A stretch of DNA of 64,000 bases from Moorena bouillonii PNG (lineage in GTDB: Bacteria; Cyanobacteriota; Cyanobacteriia; Cyanobacteriales; Coleofasciculaceae): NCBI RefSeq assembly GCF_001942495.1, contig NZ_MKZS01000001.1:4597345-4661344 (forward strand), in the 5' to 3' direction. Below, piece by piece: positions 8,915 to 17,205 of the stretch (positions within the stretch are counted from its first letter, which is position 1; each line of letters begins with the position of its first letter). A model generated the notes under the pieces. It ran no database searches. It saw only the letters and a program-made list of their open reading frames with translations, and had not been told where the DNA came from. The position numbers and the translations under genes were made by a program.

Positions 8915-10180
8915 CGGGGGGACAGAGCGGGTATAGCCATTGTGTAGCAAGGGATACAGCAGATGAAGGAAAAAAAAGATAGGTCAAATATAGTCATGCT
9001 GACCTATCTAGCAAAAATGATAGCTAAACCATACCAGAAAATCCTACAAAATAAGCTGCATCACACCAGGTATTTGTTACTAATCTTAGTCGTTGCCAGC
9101 CTACAATTGCTCAGACAGGTCAAACTAGAAGTGTTAGCTGAAGCGCTGCCGTTACCTATTTTATTTGAAAGTCGTCGAAAGAAATTACGTCGGTTTTTGC
9201 GCATCAAACAGTTCAATATTGAAACAATCTGGTTTCCCTGCGTAAGTGCTCTGGTAGAAGAGATGTTTAACCCGAACGATAGGATATATTTAGCGATAGA
9301 CCGTACCAGTTGGGGGGTGATTAATATCTTGATGGTTAGCGTGATCTATGATCATCGTGCCTGGCCGATTTACTGGGAGTTGTTGGATAAAAAAGGCAGC
9401 AGTAACTTTGATGAGCAAACGGCTGTTTTGGCTAAAAGTCTTGGGTTACTCTCCAACTATAGCGTAGTGGTGTTAGGAGACCGGGAATTTTGTTCACCCA
9501 AACTGGGCAACTGGCTGAGCTTCGAGGGTGCATACTTTTGTTTGAGACAGAAAAATAATACCCTTGTTTGGCAGGATACTGAGGTGGCTCGGGAGTTGAA
9601 AGACTATGGAGTTAAACCAGGAGTAAAACTATTTATTAATGACTGCCATGTGACGAAACAAAAAGGATTTGGGACGTTTAATATAGCCTGTAAGTGGAAG
9701 CGGACTTACCAGGGATTTAAGACGAAAGAACCCTGGTATATTTTGACTAACTTTGATGATGTTGAACCGGCTATTGTAGCTTACCAAAGACGATTCTCAA
9801 TAGAGGAAATGTTTCGAGATTTCAAGTCGGGAGGCTATAGTCTTGAAGGGTCTAAACTGAGTGGTGAGTATCTATCAAAACTGATGATTATTGTGGCGAT
9901 TGCCTATACCAGTGCGATTCTCCAAGGGCGACACATTAAGCGAATGGGAATTCAAAAATATGTGGTCAGACCAGAAACCCAATCAAGTGGACAACGGCAA
10001 CATAGCGCTTTTTATGTTGGCCTACATCAGCATTCGTGGCTTTTCTTAAGGGGATTATGCCAAAAAATAGTGGACGAACTTTTGGAAATTAACCGTCGTT
10101 GGCTCAATTATTACAAGAAGGGTGAGCGGGCTATAGAGTTTGCACTGTGTACGTTATAAGCTTTATGTCCCCCTGTCAGG
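8910..10180 (+). mobile_element. IS4-family insertion sequence
   Basis: The element is about 1.27 kb. The left end, CCTAACGGGGGGACAG (8910-8925), matches the complement of the right end, CCTGACAGGGGGACAT (10165-10180), at 13 of 16 positions. It encloses one transposase gene. I could not find a convincing target duplication in the flanks, which could mean age or a deletion after insertion. Genes on both sides read into its ends. Confidence 0.8.
8963..10159 (+). CDS. IS4-family transposase
   Basis: This 398-residue DDE transposase appears intact. The first Asp is D113 in LAIDRTSW and the second is D173 in VLGDREF. The YREK signature of the IS4 group is complete: Y274, R277, E281 and K288 in the 15-residue stretch starting YQRRFSIEE. 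It catalyses cut-and-paste movement of the surrounding element. No frameshift is visible, so it could be active. The ATG at 8963 is taken as the start. A second ATG at 8996 is possible. Confidence 0.93.
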   Translation: MKEKKDRSNIVMLTYLAKMIAKPYQKILQNKLHHTRYLLLILVVASLQLLRQVKLEVLAEALPLPILFESRRKKLRRFLRIKQFNIETIWFPCVSALVEEMFNPNDRIYLAIDRTSWGVINILMVSVIYDHRAWPIYWELLDKKGSSNFDEQTAVLAKSLGLLSNYSVVVLGDREFCSPKLGNWLSFEGAYFCLRQKNNTLVWQDTEVARELKDYGVKPGVKLFINDCHVTKQKGFGTFNIACKWKRTYQGFKTKEPWYILTNFDDVEPAIVAYQRRFSIEEMFRDFKSGGYSLEGSKLSGEYLSKLMIIVAIAYTSAILQGRHIKRMGIQKYVVRPETQSSGQRQHSAFYVGLHQHSWLFLRGLCQKIVDELLEINRRWLNYYKKGERAIEFALCTL

Positions 10181-12204
10181 TTATTTTTAGTCTCTAGATA
10201 CTCTTGGGGAAAAGCTTCAAAGGTATAAACTCTAAGAGCCTGTTGGTAACAAGCGATCGCCTCTTCTATATTCTGTGTTTTATGACCTTTGATTCGGTCA
10301 CCGTAAGCAATACCCAGATTATTTTTTGTCCTTGCCCAATCAATAGGAAATGCCTCAAAGGTATAAACTTTTAGAGCTTCTTGGAAAGAAGCGATCGCTT
10401 CTTCTATATTCTGTGGTTTCTCACCTTTGATTCGGTCATAGTAAGCAGCACCGAAATTATTTTGTATCCTTGCCCACTCAACAGGAAAATCTTCAAAGGT
10501 TCTGACTATAAGAGCCTGTTGATAACAAGCAATAGCTTCTTCTATATTCTGTGCTTTCTCACCTTTGATTCGGTTACGGTAAGCATTACCGAGATTATTT
10601 TGTGTCGTTGCCCACTCAACAGGAAATGCCTCAAAGGTTGATACTCTAAGAGCCTGTTGGTAACAAGCAATAGCTTCTTCTATATTCTGTGCTTTCTCAC
10701 CTTTGATTCGGTCATAGTAAGCAATACCGAGATTATTTTGTGTCATTGCCCAATCATCAGGAAATGCCTCAAAAGTTCTGACGCTAAGAGCTTCTTGGTA
10801 ACAAGCGATGGCCTCTTCTATATTCTGTGCTTTCTCACCTTTGATTCGGTCACGGTAAGCAGCACCGAGATTATGTTGTGTCATTGCCCAATCAATCGTA
10901 AATGCCTCAAAGGTTCTGACTCTAAGAGCTTCTTGGTAACAAGCGATGGCATTTTCTATATTCTGTGCTTTCTCACCTTTGATTCGGTGATAGTAAGCAT
11001 TACCGAGATTAGTTTGTGTCATTGCCCAACCTTCGGGAAATGCCTCAAAGGTTAATACTCTAAGAGTCTGTTGGAAACAAGGGATGGCAACTTCTATATT
11101 CTCTGCTTTCTCCCCTTTGATTCGGTCACGGTAAGCAGCACCGAGATTATGTTGTGTCTTTGCCCAATCAATAGGAAATCCCTCAAAGGTTCTGACTCTA
11201 AGAGCTTCTTGGTAACAAGCGATCGCCTCTTCTATATTCTGTTCTTTCTCCCCTTTGATTCGGTGATAGTAAGCAAGACCGAGATTATATTGTGTCATTG
11301 CCCAATCAATAGGAAATCTCTCAAAGATTAATACTCTAAGAGCCTGTTGGAAACAAGCGATCGCTTCTTCTATATTCTGTGATTTCTCCCCTTTAATTCG
11401 GTCATGGTAAGCATTACCTAGATTATTTTGTGTCATTGCCCAATCAACAGGAAATGCCTCAAAGGTTAATACTCTAAGAGTTTCTTGGTAACAAGCGATG
11501 GCAACTTCAATATTCTGTGATTTCTCCCCTTTGATTCGGTCACGGTAAGCATTACCGAGAATATATTGTGTCCTTGCCCAATCAACAGGAAATGCCTCAA
11601 AGGTGAAAACTCTAAGAGCCTGTTGGTCATAAGCGATGGCCTCTTCTATGTTTTGTGATTTCTCCCCTTTGATTCGGTTACTGTAAGCAATACCGAGATT
11701 ATATTGTGTCATTGCCCAACCTTCGGGAAATGCCTCAAAGGTATAAACTTTTAGAGCCTGTTGGTAACAAGAGATCGCTTCTTCTATATTCTGTAATTTC
11801 TCCCCTTTGATTCGGTCATAGTAAGCAAGACCGAGATGATTTTGTGTCATTGCCCAATTTTCGGGAAATGCTTCACGGGTGAAAACAGTTAGTGCGACTT
11901 CATAGCCAGTGATCATAATGTCAATATTGCTGGCTTTATTATCCAAAGTAAATTGCTGAATTAGATTACTGAAAAGGAGAATCACTAATGCTAAGTATTC
12001 CGCTTCATCTGCTTCCACTTCCGCCAGCTTAATTGTTGCCCAAGCCCGCAATAGTTCTGCTAATCTATCATCCAGTTTGTCTGTATTTGCTGCCAGTAAT
12101 GGGTAAAGTACCTGCGCGTCACCCTCACTGTCTACGGTTGCTTGTAGTACCTGTAAGAGAAAGTAAAGTTGGGCATCAGATGTATTGTCAGCCATTGCCA
12201 TCAA
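10111..12204 (-). CDS. TPR-repeat protein, C terminus cut by the IS
   Basis: The 697-residue protein has a unique N-terminal helical region (about 1-95). It is followed by twelve near-identical repeats of about 49-50 residues, each containing the pattern W-A-x-T-Q-x-N-L-G-x-A-Y, then RIKGEK and EEAIACYQQAL. These are TPR-type repeats often found in cyanobacterial CHAT- or STAND-linked proteins. A thirteenth repeat begins (ETKNN) and then the frame crosses the IS boundary at 10180, so the last 23 or so residues are IS-encoded. A C-terminal effector domain such as CHAT was probably lost, though no fragment of one is visible. DNA-level similarity between repeats is high, indicating recent expansion. 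Start ATG at 12204, with an alternative at 12198. Confidence 0.75.
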   Translation of the reverse strand: MMAMADNTSDAQLYFLLQVLQATVDSEGDAQVLYPLLAANTDKLDDRLAELLRAWATIKLAEVEADEAEYLALVILLFSNLIQQFTLDNKASNIDIMITGYEVALTVFTREAFPENWAMTQNHLGLAYYDRIKGEKLQNIEEAISCYQQALKVYTFEAFPEGWAMTQYNLGIAYSNRIKGEKSQNIEEAIAYDQQALRVFTFEAFPVDWARTQYILGNAYRDRIKGEKSQNIEVAIACYQETLRVLTFEAFPVDWAMTQNNLGNAYHDRIKGEKSQNIEEAIACFQQALRVLIFERFPIDWAMTQYNLGLAYYHRIKGEKEQNIEEAIACYQEALRVRTFEGFPIDWAKTQHNLGAAYRDRIKGEKAENIEVAIPCFQQTLRVLTFEAFPEGWAMTQTNLGNAYYHRIKGEKAQNIENAIACYQEALRVRTFEAFTIDWAMTQHNLGAAYRDRIKGEKAQNIEEAIACYQEALSVRTFEAFPDDWAMTQNNLGIAYYDRIKGEKAQNIEEAIACYQQALRVSTFEAFPVEWATTQNNLGNAYRNRIKGEKAQNIEEAIACYQQALIVRTFEDFPVEWARIQNNFGAAYYDRIKGEKPQNIEEAIASFQEALKVYTFEAFPIDWARTKNNLGIAYGDRIKGHKTQNIEEAIACYQQALRVYTFEAFPQEYLETKNNLTGGHKAYNVHSANSIARSPFL

Positions 12205-12288
12205 CTGCTGTTCAATATTTATTGAAATATTATAGCCTTTCTTAAAAAGTCATAAGTGGGTAGTGTTGTATAAATATCTAACACACGA

Positions 12289-12540
12289 GTATCCATTAAC
12301 CGCAAACGAGTACTCGTTTATCGCAAAGCAGTACACGTTTCTCACATACCAGTACTCGTTTCTCGTTAACTAGTACTGCTGTATAACAAACAAGTACCCA
12401 TTTCTCACATACCAGTACTCTTTTCTCGTTAACTAGTACTGCTGTATAACAAACGGGTACCCATTTCTGGTTCACTAGTACCCATTTCTCACTGACAAGT
12501 ACTAGTTACTGAGAAACGAGTACTTTTTTCTCATATGGCA
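12289..12540. repeat. Twelve-unit direct repeat with an exact 21-bp period
   Basis: The triplet GTA recurs at 12289, 12310, 12331, 12352, 12373, 12394, 12415, 12436, 12457, 12478, 12499 and 12520, so every spacing is exactly 21 bp. The unit approximates GTACYCRTTTCTCRYNNACNA. Two stretches repeat as a higher-order 63-bp block (12352-12414 and 12415-12477). On the minus strand the period equals seven codons and reads heptads like EKRVLVC, with one stop between 12520 and 12290 but no ATG. It lies upstream of the TPR gene on its 5' side. It could be a decayed coding repeat or an iteron-like binding array. Confidence 0.85.
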
Positions 12541-12600
12541 AGAGGCAAGAGGCAAAAGGCAAGAGGCAAAAGGCAAGAGGTAAGAGTCAATAGGCAATAC
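12537..12600 (+). repeat. GGCAAGA/GGCAAAA minisatellite
   Basis: About six tandem 7-mers directly abut the 21-bp array. AT-rich unique DNA follows up to the promoter at 12664. Confidence 0.85.
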
Positions 12601-12663
12601 TCAATTCTAAATTTTCAATTTTTAATTCTTAATTATTAATTTTATAAAAGCTTTTATAAACCC

Positions 12664-12703
12664 TTGACAAATAAAAATATAATCATTACAATAATTATTG
12701 TAA
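12664..12703 (+). promoter_or_regulatory. Sigma-70-type promoter overlapped by a perfect 18-bp palindrome
   Basis: A TTGACA -35 box at 12664-12669 is followed after 17 bp by TACAAT at 12687-12692. The -10 box sits inside the perfect palindrome TTACAATAATTATTGTAA (12686-12703), an ideal position for a dimeric repressor to block transcription. It faces the small interrupted frame at 12726. Confidence 0.55.
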
Positions 12704-12725
12704 ACACAAGTTCAACTTTTGAAAG

Positions 12726-12926
12726 ATGTCAGAATAATTTACTCGGAACTTCAAGAAAAAAGCTACTAAGCACACTCTCAAAGGTCCTCGTCAATCAGTA
12801 ATTTATAGTATGCAAATGTTTTATTCACTGGGCTATGCCGAGATTGCTGAATGGACTCCTCTGGAGCCGACTGAAGTGCCGGGTGAAGTGATAACTACCA
12901 TGACCAAGTATTGGTTGTTGCCATAA
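12726..12926 (+). pseudogene. Small protein gene interrupted by an in-frame TAA
   Basis: A 67-codon frame starts at ATG 12726 with a GAAAG-type ribosome-binding site a few bases before it. It carries an in-frame TAA at codon 4 and then runs open to TAA 12924-12926. After the stop the product is basic and then aromatic/acidic (KKKATKHTLK, then MQMFYSLGYAEIAEWTPLE). Promoter, frame and terminator line up as a tiny transcription unit. Alternatives are internal initiation at ATG 12810 giving a 38-residue peptide, or a chance frame in a regulatory RNA. I do not recognise the family. Confidence 0.4.
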
Positions 12927-12940
12927 CACCTTAATTTTCT

Positions 12941-12957
12941 GGGGGGGTTTCCCCCCC
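12941..12957 (+). other. G7-TTT-C7 hairpin after the small frame
   Basis: Seven G, TTT, seven C form a very stable hairpin 14 bases after the stop of the small frame. It lacks a T-run and may stall transcription or protect a transcript 3' end. Confidence 0.5.
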
Positions 12958-13040
12958 GGCCTTGGGTTTGGTCTGATAGTATAGGATCACATCCGAAAGT
13001 TTCGGGTATTCTTCTGACATAAATCAAAACTTGAACTCGC

Positions 13041-13074
13041 TAGCCGTAGATAGTATTTCTACGGCTATTTTTTG
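13041..13074 (+). terminator. Rho-independent terminator
   Basis: The stem TAGCCGTAGA (13041-13050) pairs perfectly with TCTACGGCTA (13058-13067), followed by TTTTTTG. It ends the short unit that begins at the promoter near 12664. Confidence 0.85.
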
Positions 13075-13078
13075 TTTA

Positions 13079-13380
13079 AGCGGTCAGCTGTCAGCGGTCA
13101 GCTGTCAGCTATATCATAAGGGATGATAAAATTAGTAAAGATTTTTTCAGAGCTATCAGGTAAACAGGATTTTTTCCCTATTGCCTACTCCCTAGCCAGT
13201 AAGCATATGCGCTACGCGCAAGCTACGCCAACAGCCGTCAGCTGTCAGCCGTCAGCCTAATACTTAAAATAAAGCTCTTTGGCCTATGGCCACGCTACGG
13301 CACAGCGTTTCGTAACACAGATTAAACGAATGCTTACCCATGCAAACTGAAAGCTGATGGCTGATAGCTGAATGCTTACC
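13079..13380. repeat. Degenerate GCTGTCAGC/GAATGCTTAC repeat region
   Basis: This holds tandem CGGTCAGCTGTCAG motifs, GCTACGCG-type inserts and a final GCTGATAGCTGAATGCTTAC. It matches the second small inverted-repeat family, whose clean copies are at 51347-51570 and 58019-58199. Its edge reaches the 3' end of the thioesterase gene. No gene is seen here. Confidence 0.6.
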
Positions 13381-13780
13381 CAAGCCATTGCACTATTTCC
13401 TCAGGTAAGGGAATTTTAGTTCTACTCATTGCATTAATACAAACGTGCTTCGTAATTGCCTTTGCCAGTAACTGTTGCGATGACGAAGCTGTAACAACCT
13501 GATAAGCAATTTCAAACTTATTTTCACTCAACTGCTCAGGCATCACCTGAATCAGCAGTGGATCCCCACAAAACATAGGACGCAAGAAATCTACACTGGC
13601 ATGAACAATCGGAATTGCCACAGCGGGCTTAGTGAAAAAAGACTTGAGATTAATGCCCGATGCATCTAGAGAGGCTTCATAGGCTTCATGACAGATAGAT
13701 AAAACATTAGCAAAATAGACCACACCAGCCGCATCCGTATCTGAAAACCGAACAGTGCGATTATAAGTAAAAGAAACCAT
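13376..13780 (-). CDS. Hot-dog acyl-CoA thioesterase, probable 1,4-dihydroxy-2-naphthoyl-CoA hydrolase
   Basis: The 134-residue protein is a 4-hydroxybenzoyl-CoA-thioesterase-type hot-dog enzyme. The active-site stretch [17 protein letters not shown] is followed by CHEAYEASL and a [15 protein letters not shown] strand. The DTD...GVVYF motif holds the catalytic Asp of this group. Cyanobacterial proteins with this pattern (Synechocystis Slr0204 group) hydrolyse DHNA-CoA in phylloquinone biosynthesis, releasing the naphthoate that is prenylated for photosystem I quinone. Length is normal for the family. The ATG at 13780 fits the start of the fold. No other phylloquinone gene is adjacent, which is usual in cyanobacteria. 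A broader acyl-CoA specificity cannot be excluded. Confidence 0.82.
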   Translation of the reverse strand: MVSFTYNRTVRFSDTDAAGVVYFANVLSICHEAYEASLDASGINLKSFFTKPAVAIPIVHASVDFLRPMFCGDPLLIQVMPEQLSENKFEIAYQVVTASSSQQLLAKAITKHVCINAMSRTKIPLPEEIVQWLG

Positions 13781-13873
13781 AGTATTTTACTTTATGATTG
13801 GGAAAGATAGTTAGTCGCTTTACCCATTACCAAAAATCCCAGAACTATTTGATAAGTGATTAACTAGACTTGA

Positions 13874-13982
13874 TATAGCGTTTATTGCATTTATGAGGTA
13901 GGCTTATGAGCCTCAAAGTCCCCCTTGTTAAGGGGGATTTAGGGGGATCTCTTTGTACCTGATTAGGTGATAAATCGCTCTA
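13874..13982. mobile_element. Small inverted-repeat element, TATAGC family
   Basis: It begins TATAGCGTTTATTGCATTTA and then GAGGTA. It ends TTGTACCTGATTAGG...CGCTCTA, with a GTCCCCCTT/AAGGGGGATTTAGGGGGATC core. It fits the non-autonomous (MITE-like) family described in the findings. Confidence 0.6.
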
Positions 13983-14095
13983 GACTTGATATATTGATAT
14001 CAGTGGTAAATTAGCAACTAACGATTATATCATGTTCATATAATCAGTTATCAAAAAACCTAGCTTCCTTCTGGTAGGTAATCTCTCTTCTGATG

Positions 14096-14150
14096 CCCTG
14101 TTCCCTGTTCCCTGTTCCCTGTTCCCTGTTCCCTGTTCCCTGTTCCCTAT
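14096..14150 (+). repeat. CCCTGTT minisatellite
   Basis: There are seven to eight tandem CCCTGTT units. An open frame through it could extend the hydrolase upstream to 14093, but that would be repeat-encoded and is rejected. Confidence 0.9.
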
Positions 14151-14191
14151 TACCTACTATTTATAATTGTTCAACCGCACATGATATTAAC

Positions 14192-15040
14192 ATGAATGGG
14201 ATTAAAAAAAACTACCAAGCAGCAGTATATCTCAACACTGACCTCCAGGGGTCAGGATTCCCAATTCTGTGCCTTCACGGTCATCCAGCCTCAAGTCAGT
14301 GCGTTTCGGTTTTTACCCAACATCTATCCCAGAGGTTCTGGACTATCAGCCCTGATTTGCGAGGATATGGTAAAAGTCCAGCTGATCGGGATTTTCAGAT
14401 GACCGACCACTTGACTGACTTGGAATCCCTGCTCGACTACTACAACATTGACCGCTTTTTGATACTAGGTTGGTCTTTAGGGGGAATTTTGGCCATGGAG
14501 CTTGCCCTGAAGCTACCTCAGAGAGTCACGGGTTTAATTTTAATCGCCACAGCTGCTCGACCTTGGGGTAATCATCCCCCCATTAGTTGGCAGGATAATC
14601 TCTATACCGGCATCGCTGGTGTCTTAAATTGGTTACAACCAGGATGGCAGTGGAATATTGACACCTTTGGTAAGCGATCGCTTTTTCGGTATCTGATCAA
14701 ACAACACACAAGCAGCACCTACGAGTATATTGCCAAGCACGCCATATCAGCCTATTTACAGACCTCCCAAGAGGCTACACAAGCACTCAACGCTGCCATT
14801 AGGGCTGGGTATAACCGTTTGCCAGACTTACACCAGATTCAATGTCCCTCCCTGGTCTTAGCAGGAGCTGCTGATCGCCATATTACCGCAGCATCAAGTA
14901 AAGAAACCGCTAAACATCTTAAGGATAGCCAATGGCAATGCTATAAAAATACGGCTCACTTGTTTCCTTGGGAAATTCCCGATCTGGTGTTAAAAGATAT
15001 CGACAGCTGGATTAGCAATAATCCCCAAGTTTTAAGGTAA
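14192..15040 (+). CDS. Alpha/beta hydrolase
   Basis: The 282-residue alpha/beta-fold hydrolase has the oxyanion motif LHGHPASS, SPDLRGYGKS, the nucleophile elbow GWSLGG (Ser), a late acid in GAADRH and the catalytic His in NTAHLF. All three triad positions are therefore present. The start is placed at ATG 14192 because upstream codons come from a minisatellite. The family includes esterases, haloperoxidases and C-C hydrolases. The substrate cannot be told from sequence. The next gene downstream, sfsA, is over 450 bases away behind repeats, so the gene is probably monocistronic. Confidence 0.85.
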   Translation: MNGIKKNYQAAVYLNTDLQGSGFPILCLHGHPASSQCVSVFTQHLSQRFWTISPDLRGYGKSPADRDFQMTDHLTDLESLLDYYNIDRFLILGWSLGGILAMELALKLPQRVTGLILIATAARPWGNHPPISWQDNLYTGIAGVLNWLQPGWQWNIDTFGKRSLFRYLIKQHTSSTYEYIAKHAISAYLQTSQEATQALNAAIRAGYNRLPDLHQIQCPSLVLAGAADRHITAASSKETAKHLKDSQWQCYKNTAHLFPWEIPDLVLKDIDSWISNNPQVLR

Positions 15041-15044
15041 TCAG

Positions 15045-15460
15045 AATGTAGAATTAAGAATGGAGAATTAAGAATGTAGAATTAAGAATGGAGAATTAAG
15101 AATGGAGAATTAAGAATTCTACAAGTATTCAACCTAATGCAATTAGCCGTGGGCTAAAGGCTCACGCTGCGCGAACAGCTTTCCATAACATAGATTAAAC
15201 GAATGCTTAGCTGTTTTATAGCCTTTATTCCATGTAATAGGTACAGTTATCAACCTCAAAGTCCCCCTTTTTAAGGGGGATTTAGGGGGATCCTTTTGTA
15301 CCTCATTGGAAAGAGAATTTCTATATTCAAAAGCTGTTCGATGTAGCGTGCCTTATGCCCATAAGCTGTTCGCGTAGCGCTTAAGCTGATAGCTTACAAT
15401 TCTAAATTCTAAATTCTAAATTCTAAATTCTAAATTCTAAATTCTAAATTCCCGACTCCC
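15045..15460. repeat. Repeat-filled intergenic stretch
   Basis: The gap between the hydrolase and sfsA holds tandem AGAATTA-type units (15050-15120), a degenerate TATAGC-family element (about 15215-15340, with GTCCCCC/GGGGGAT core), GCTACGCG-type inserts, and six copies of ATTCTAA (15400-15450). I see no gene. Confidence 0.75.
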
Positions 15461-15496
15461 TTAACCAATTAACCATTAAAAACTAGTAAGTATAAC

Positions 15497-16228
15497 ATGA
15501 CTAATGACAATAACTTGATTTACTCCTACCCACCCCTAAAAGCTGGAACTTTACTCAAACGCTACAAACGCTTTCTTGCGGATATTGAACTGCCATCAGG
15601 GGAAATTATTACTGCTCACTGCGCCAATACTGGCCCAATGATCGGAGTTTCAACCATTGGCTCTCCTGTACAAGTGTCCCATAGTGATAACCCAAAGCGG
15701 AAGTTACCATACACTTGGGAAATGATTCAGGTCAAGGACAATGAACCCACTTGGGTAGGGGTTAATACGGCTTTACCTAATCGAGTGATTAAGTTAGCGT
15801 TGGAACAAAAACTGATTCCCGAATTAGCGGACAGCTACAGCGAAATTCGCCCTGAGGTGCGTTACGGAAAAGAACGGAAAAGCCGCGTGGATTTTTTACT
15901 GACTGGCTCAGAGCGCCCGATTTATTTAGAAGTGAAAAGTGCTACCTTAGCTGAAGAGAATCGTGCTTTATTCCCTGATACAGTTACTACTCGTGGACAA
16001 AAACATCTGCAAGAACTAATGGCACTACTTCCTGAAGCACGAGCCGTGATGCTTTATTTTATTAATCGTGCTGATTGTTTGCACTTTTCTCCTGGTGATA
16101 ACTATGACCCAGACTATGGTAAACTCTTAAGAGAAGCAGTTAGTAATGGTTTGGAAGTGTTGCCTTGTCGCTTTGAAATTACCCCGTCAGGAGTTCGCTA
16201 TTTGGGGTTAGCAACCTTTGAGTGCTGA
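15497..16228 (+). CDS. sfsA: SfsA family DNA/RNA nuclease-like protein
   Basis: The 243-residue protein is the usual length for SfsA. The N-terminal OB-like part includes RYKRFLADIELPSGE and the family signature AHCANTGPM. The C-terminal part is PD-(D/E)XK-like, with SRVDFLL and then PIYLEVKSATL, which supply the D and ExK of the nuclease core. In E. coli SfsA was named for sugar fermentation stimulation, and its physiological role is still unclear. Start ATG 15497. It stands alone between repeat-rich gaps. Confidence 0.93.
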   Translation: MTNDNNLIYSYPPLKAGTLLKRYKRFLADIELPSGEIITAHCANTGPMIGVSTIGSPVQVSHSDNPKRKLPYTWEMIQVKDNEPTWVGVNTALPNRVIKLALEQKLIPELADSYSEIRPEVRYGKERKSRVDFLLTGSERPIYLEVKSATLAEENRALFPDTVTTRGQKHLQELMALLPEARAVMLYFINRADCLHFSPGDNYDPDYGKLLREAVSNGLEVLPCRFEITPSGVRYLGLATFEC

Positions 16229-16284
16229 GGGTGTTAGTAGGTTATATATAATTTGTCTTTAAGTTGTTAATAAAATCCCTTAAG

Positions 16285-16320
16285 TAAAGGCAAGAGGCAA
16301 GAGGCAAGAGGCAAGAGTTA
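16285..16320 (+). repeat. GGCAAGA minisatellite
   Basis: There are four to five tandem GGCAAGA units. The rest of the gap (16229-16500) shows no gene. Confidence 0.85.
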
Positions 16321-16500
16321 ATTAACTATAGAGGGATTTTAGGTAGCGATGCAGTCTATCCCCATGAGCGACTGCATCAAGACACTGGATTTGATCTAAT
16401 CTTTAATCAAATCCAACCTTAGCAAACTACGCCACTATTAAGCCTTCTGAGTAATCTTCTCTTATCCCAAATAGCTAAAGTCTAGCATCCATAAGCTGAA

Positions 16501-16652
16501 CTATAGCGTTTGTATTTGAGATGTAAACTTGTATGGTCTTGTTTTATTGGACAATAAAAGTGAGGATCTCTTTCCCCTCTTGCCTCTTGCCTCTTGCCTC
16601 TTGCCTCTTGGCCTTTGGGAGTATGTTCACAACCCAGATACAAACGCTATAG
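16501..16652. mobile_element. Small inverted-repeat element, TATAGC family, 15-bp perfect ends
   Basis: CTATAGCGTTTGTAT at 16501-16515 is the exact complement of ATACAAACGCTATAG at 16638-16652. The interior carries a CCTCTTG minisatellite. The right end abuts the 3' end of the Asp-rich peptide gene. Confidence 0.75.
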
Positions 16653-16654
16653 TA

Positions 16655-16966
16655 TTAGTGATTCTTAATGGTAAAAACCTGCTTAAAGACAAAAACGCGA
16701 TTAAAGTTAACGGGAAACTTTTTAATCACAAAAGGACTCTTCTTAGGCACAAAGCGCTTAGGTATTGTGAACTTAAATTTAAAGTCAAAGTCATCGTCAT
16801 CAAATTTAAACTCAAAGTCATGATCATCCCGTTCATCATCGCGGTCATCATCAACTTTGCCCTTGCCAAAGTCTTTAGATCTGCCTCGGCTTCCTGCAAT
16901 CTCCTTGAGTTCATCCTCTGACAAATTTGCGATGAACTCCAAATCAGTGGTTAGATACTTATCCAT
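16655..16966 (-). CDS. Small Asp/Phe/Lys-alternating protein with leader-like N terminus
   Basis: The product is 103 residues. Residues 1-26 resemble a peptide-maturation leader: LEFIANLSEDELKEIAG followed by Ser where a second Gly is common in double-glycine leaders. A basic linker precedes an extreme stretch near residues 38-68, first Asp/Arg-rich (DDDRDDERDD) and then alternating charged and Phe residues (FEFKF, DFDFKFKF). Such strict alternation favours two-faced beta strands, as in designed FEFK self-assembling peptides. The C terminus (about 69-103) is basic and aromatic and ends inside or next to the adjacent inverted-repeat element, so the last residues may not be original. No maturase or transporter is adjacent. 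It could be a RiPP-type precursor, a metal-binding or a self-assembling protein. Confidence 0.55.
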   Translation of the reverse strand: MDKYLTTDLEFIANLSEDELKEIAGSRGRSKDFGKGKVDDDRDDERDDHDFEFKFDDDDFDFKFKFTIPKRFVPKKSPFVIKKFPVNFNRVFVFKQVFTIKNH

Positions 16967-17205
16967 GGGAAAAATCTCCTGTTCAAAAAAGTGAGTTATT
17001 GGGATTACCTAATTAGGTAACCTTGTAAAATCTTCGACAGGATTAATCTATCTAAATAAATTCTTTCTGTCTTGCCATTTTGGCTTCTTGTTAGTTGTGG
17101 GATTCCATTAAAAAGGATTTAATTCAAATGGCACTTAGTTAAGGCTGAAACCAAAGCCCAGACGGGCAAAGGGGATTTTTAGAGAGAGTACAGAGGTCTT
17201 TACCT

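Noticed and set aside
10381..11331. Plus-strand frames of 86-132 codons inside the TPR gene
   Set aside because: They repeat with the TPR period and are antisense readings of it.
12289..12540. CRISPR array
   Set aside because: Units are 21 bp head to tail with no unique spacers and no cas gene nearby, so it is a plain tandem repeat.
12833..13027. 64-codon minus-strand gene
   Set aside because: It lies across the small interrupted unit and its G7/C7 hairpin, and has no ribosome-binding site or protein-like pattern.
14093..14191. Longer N terminus of the alpha/beta hydrolase
   Set aside because: The extra residues are encoded by the CCCTGTT minisatellite, and ATG 14192 fits the fold.
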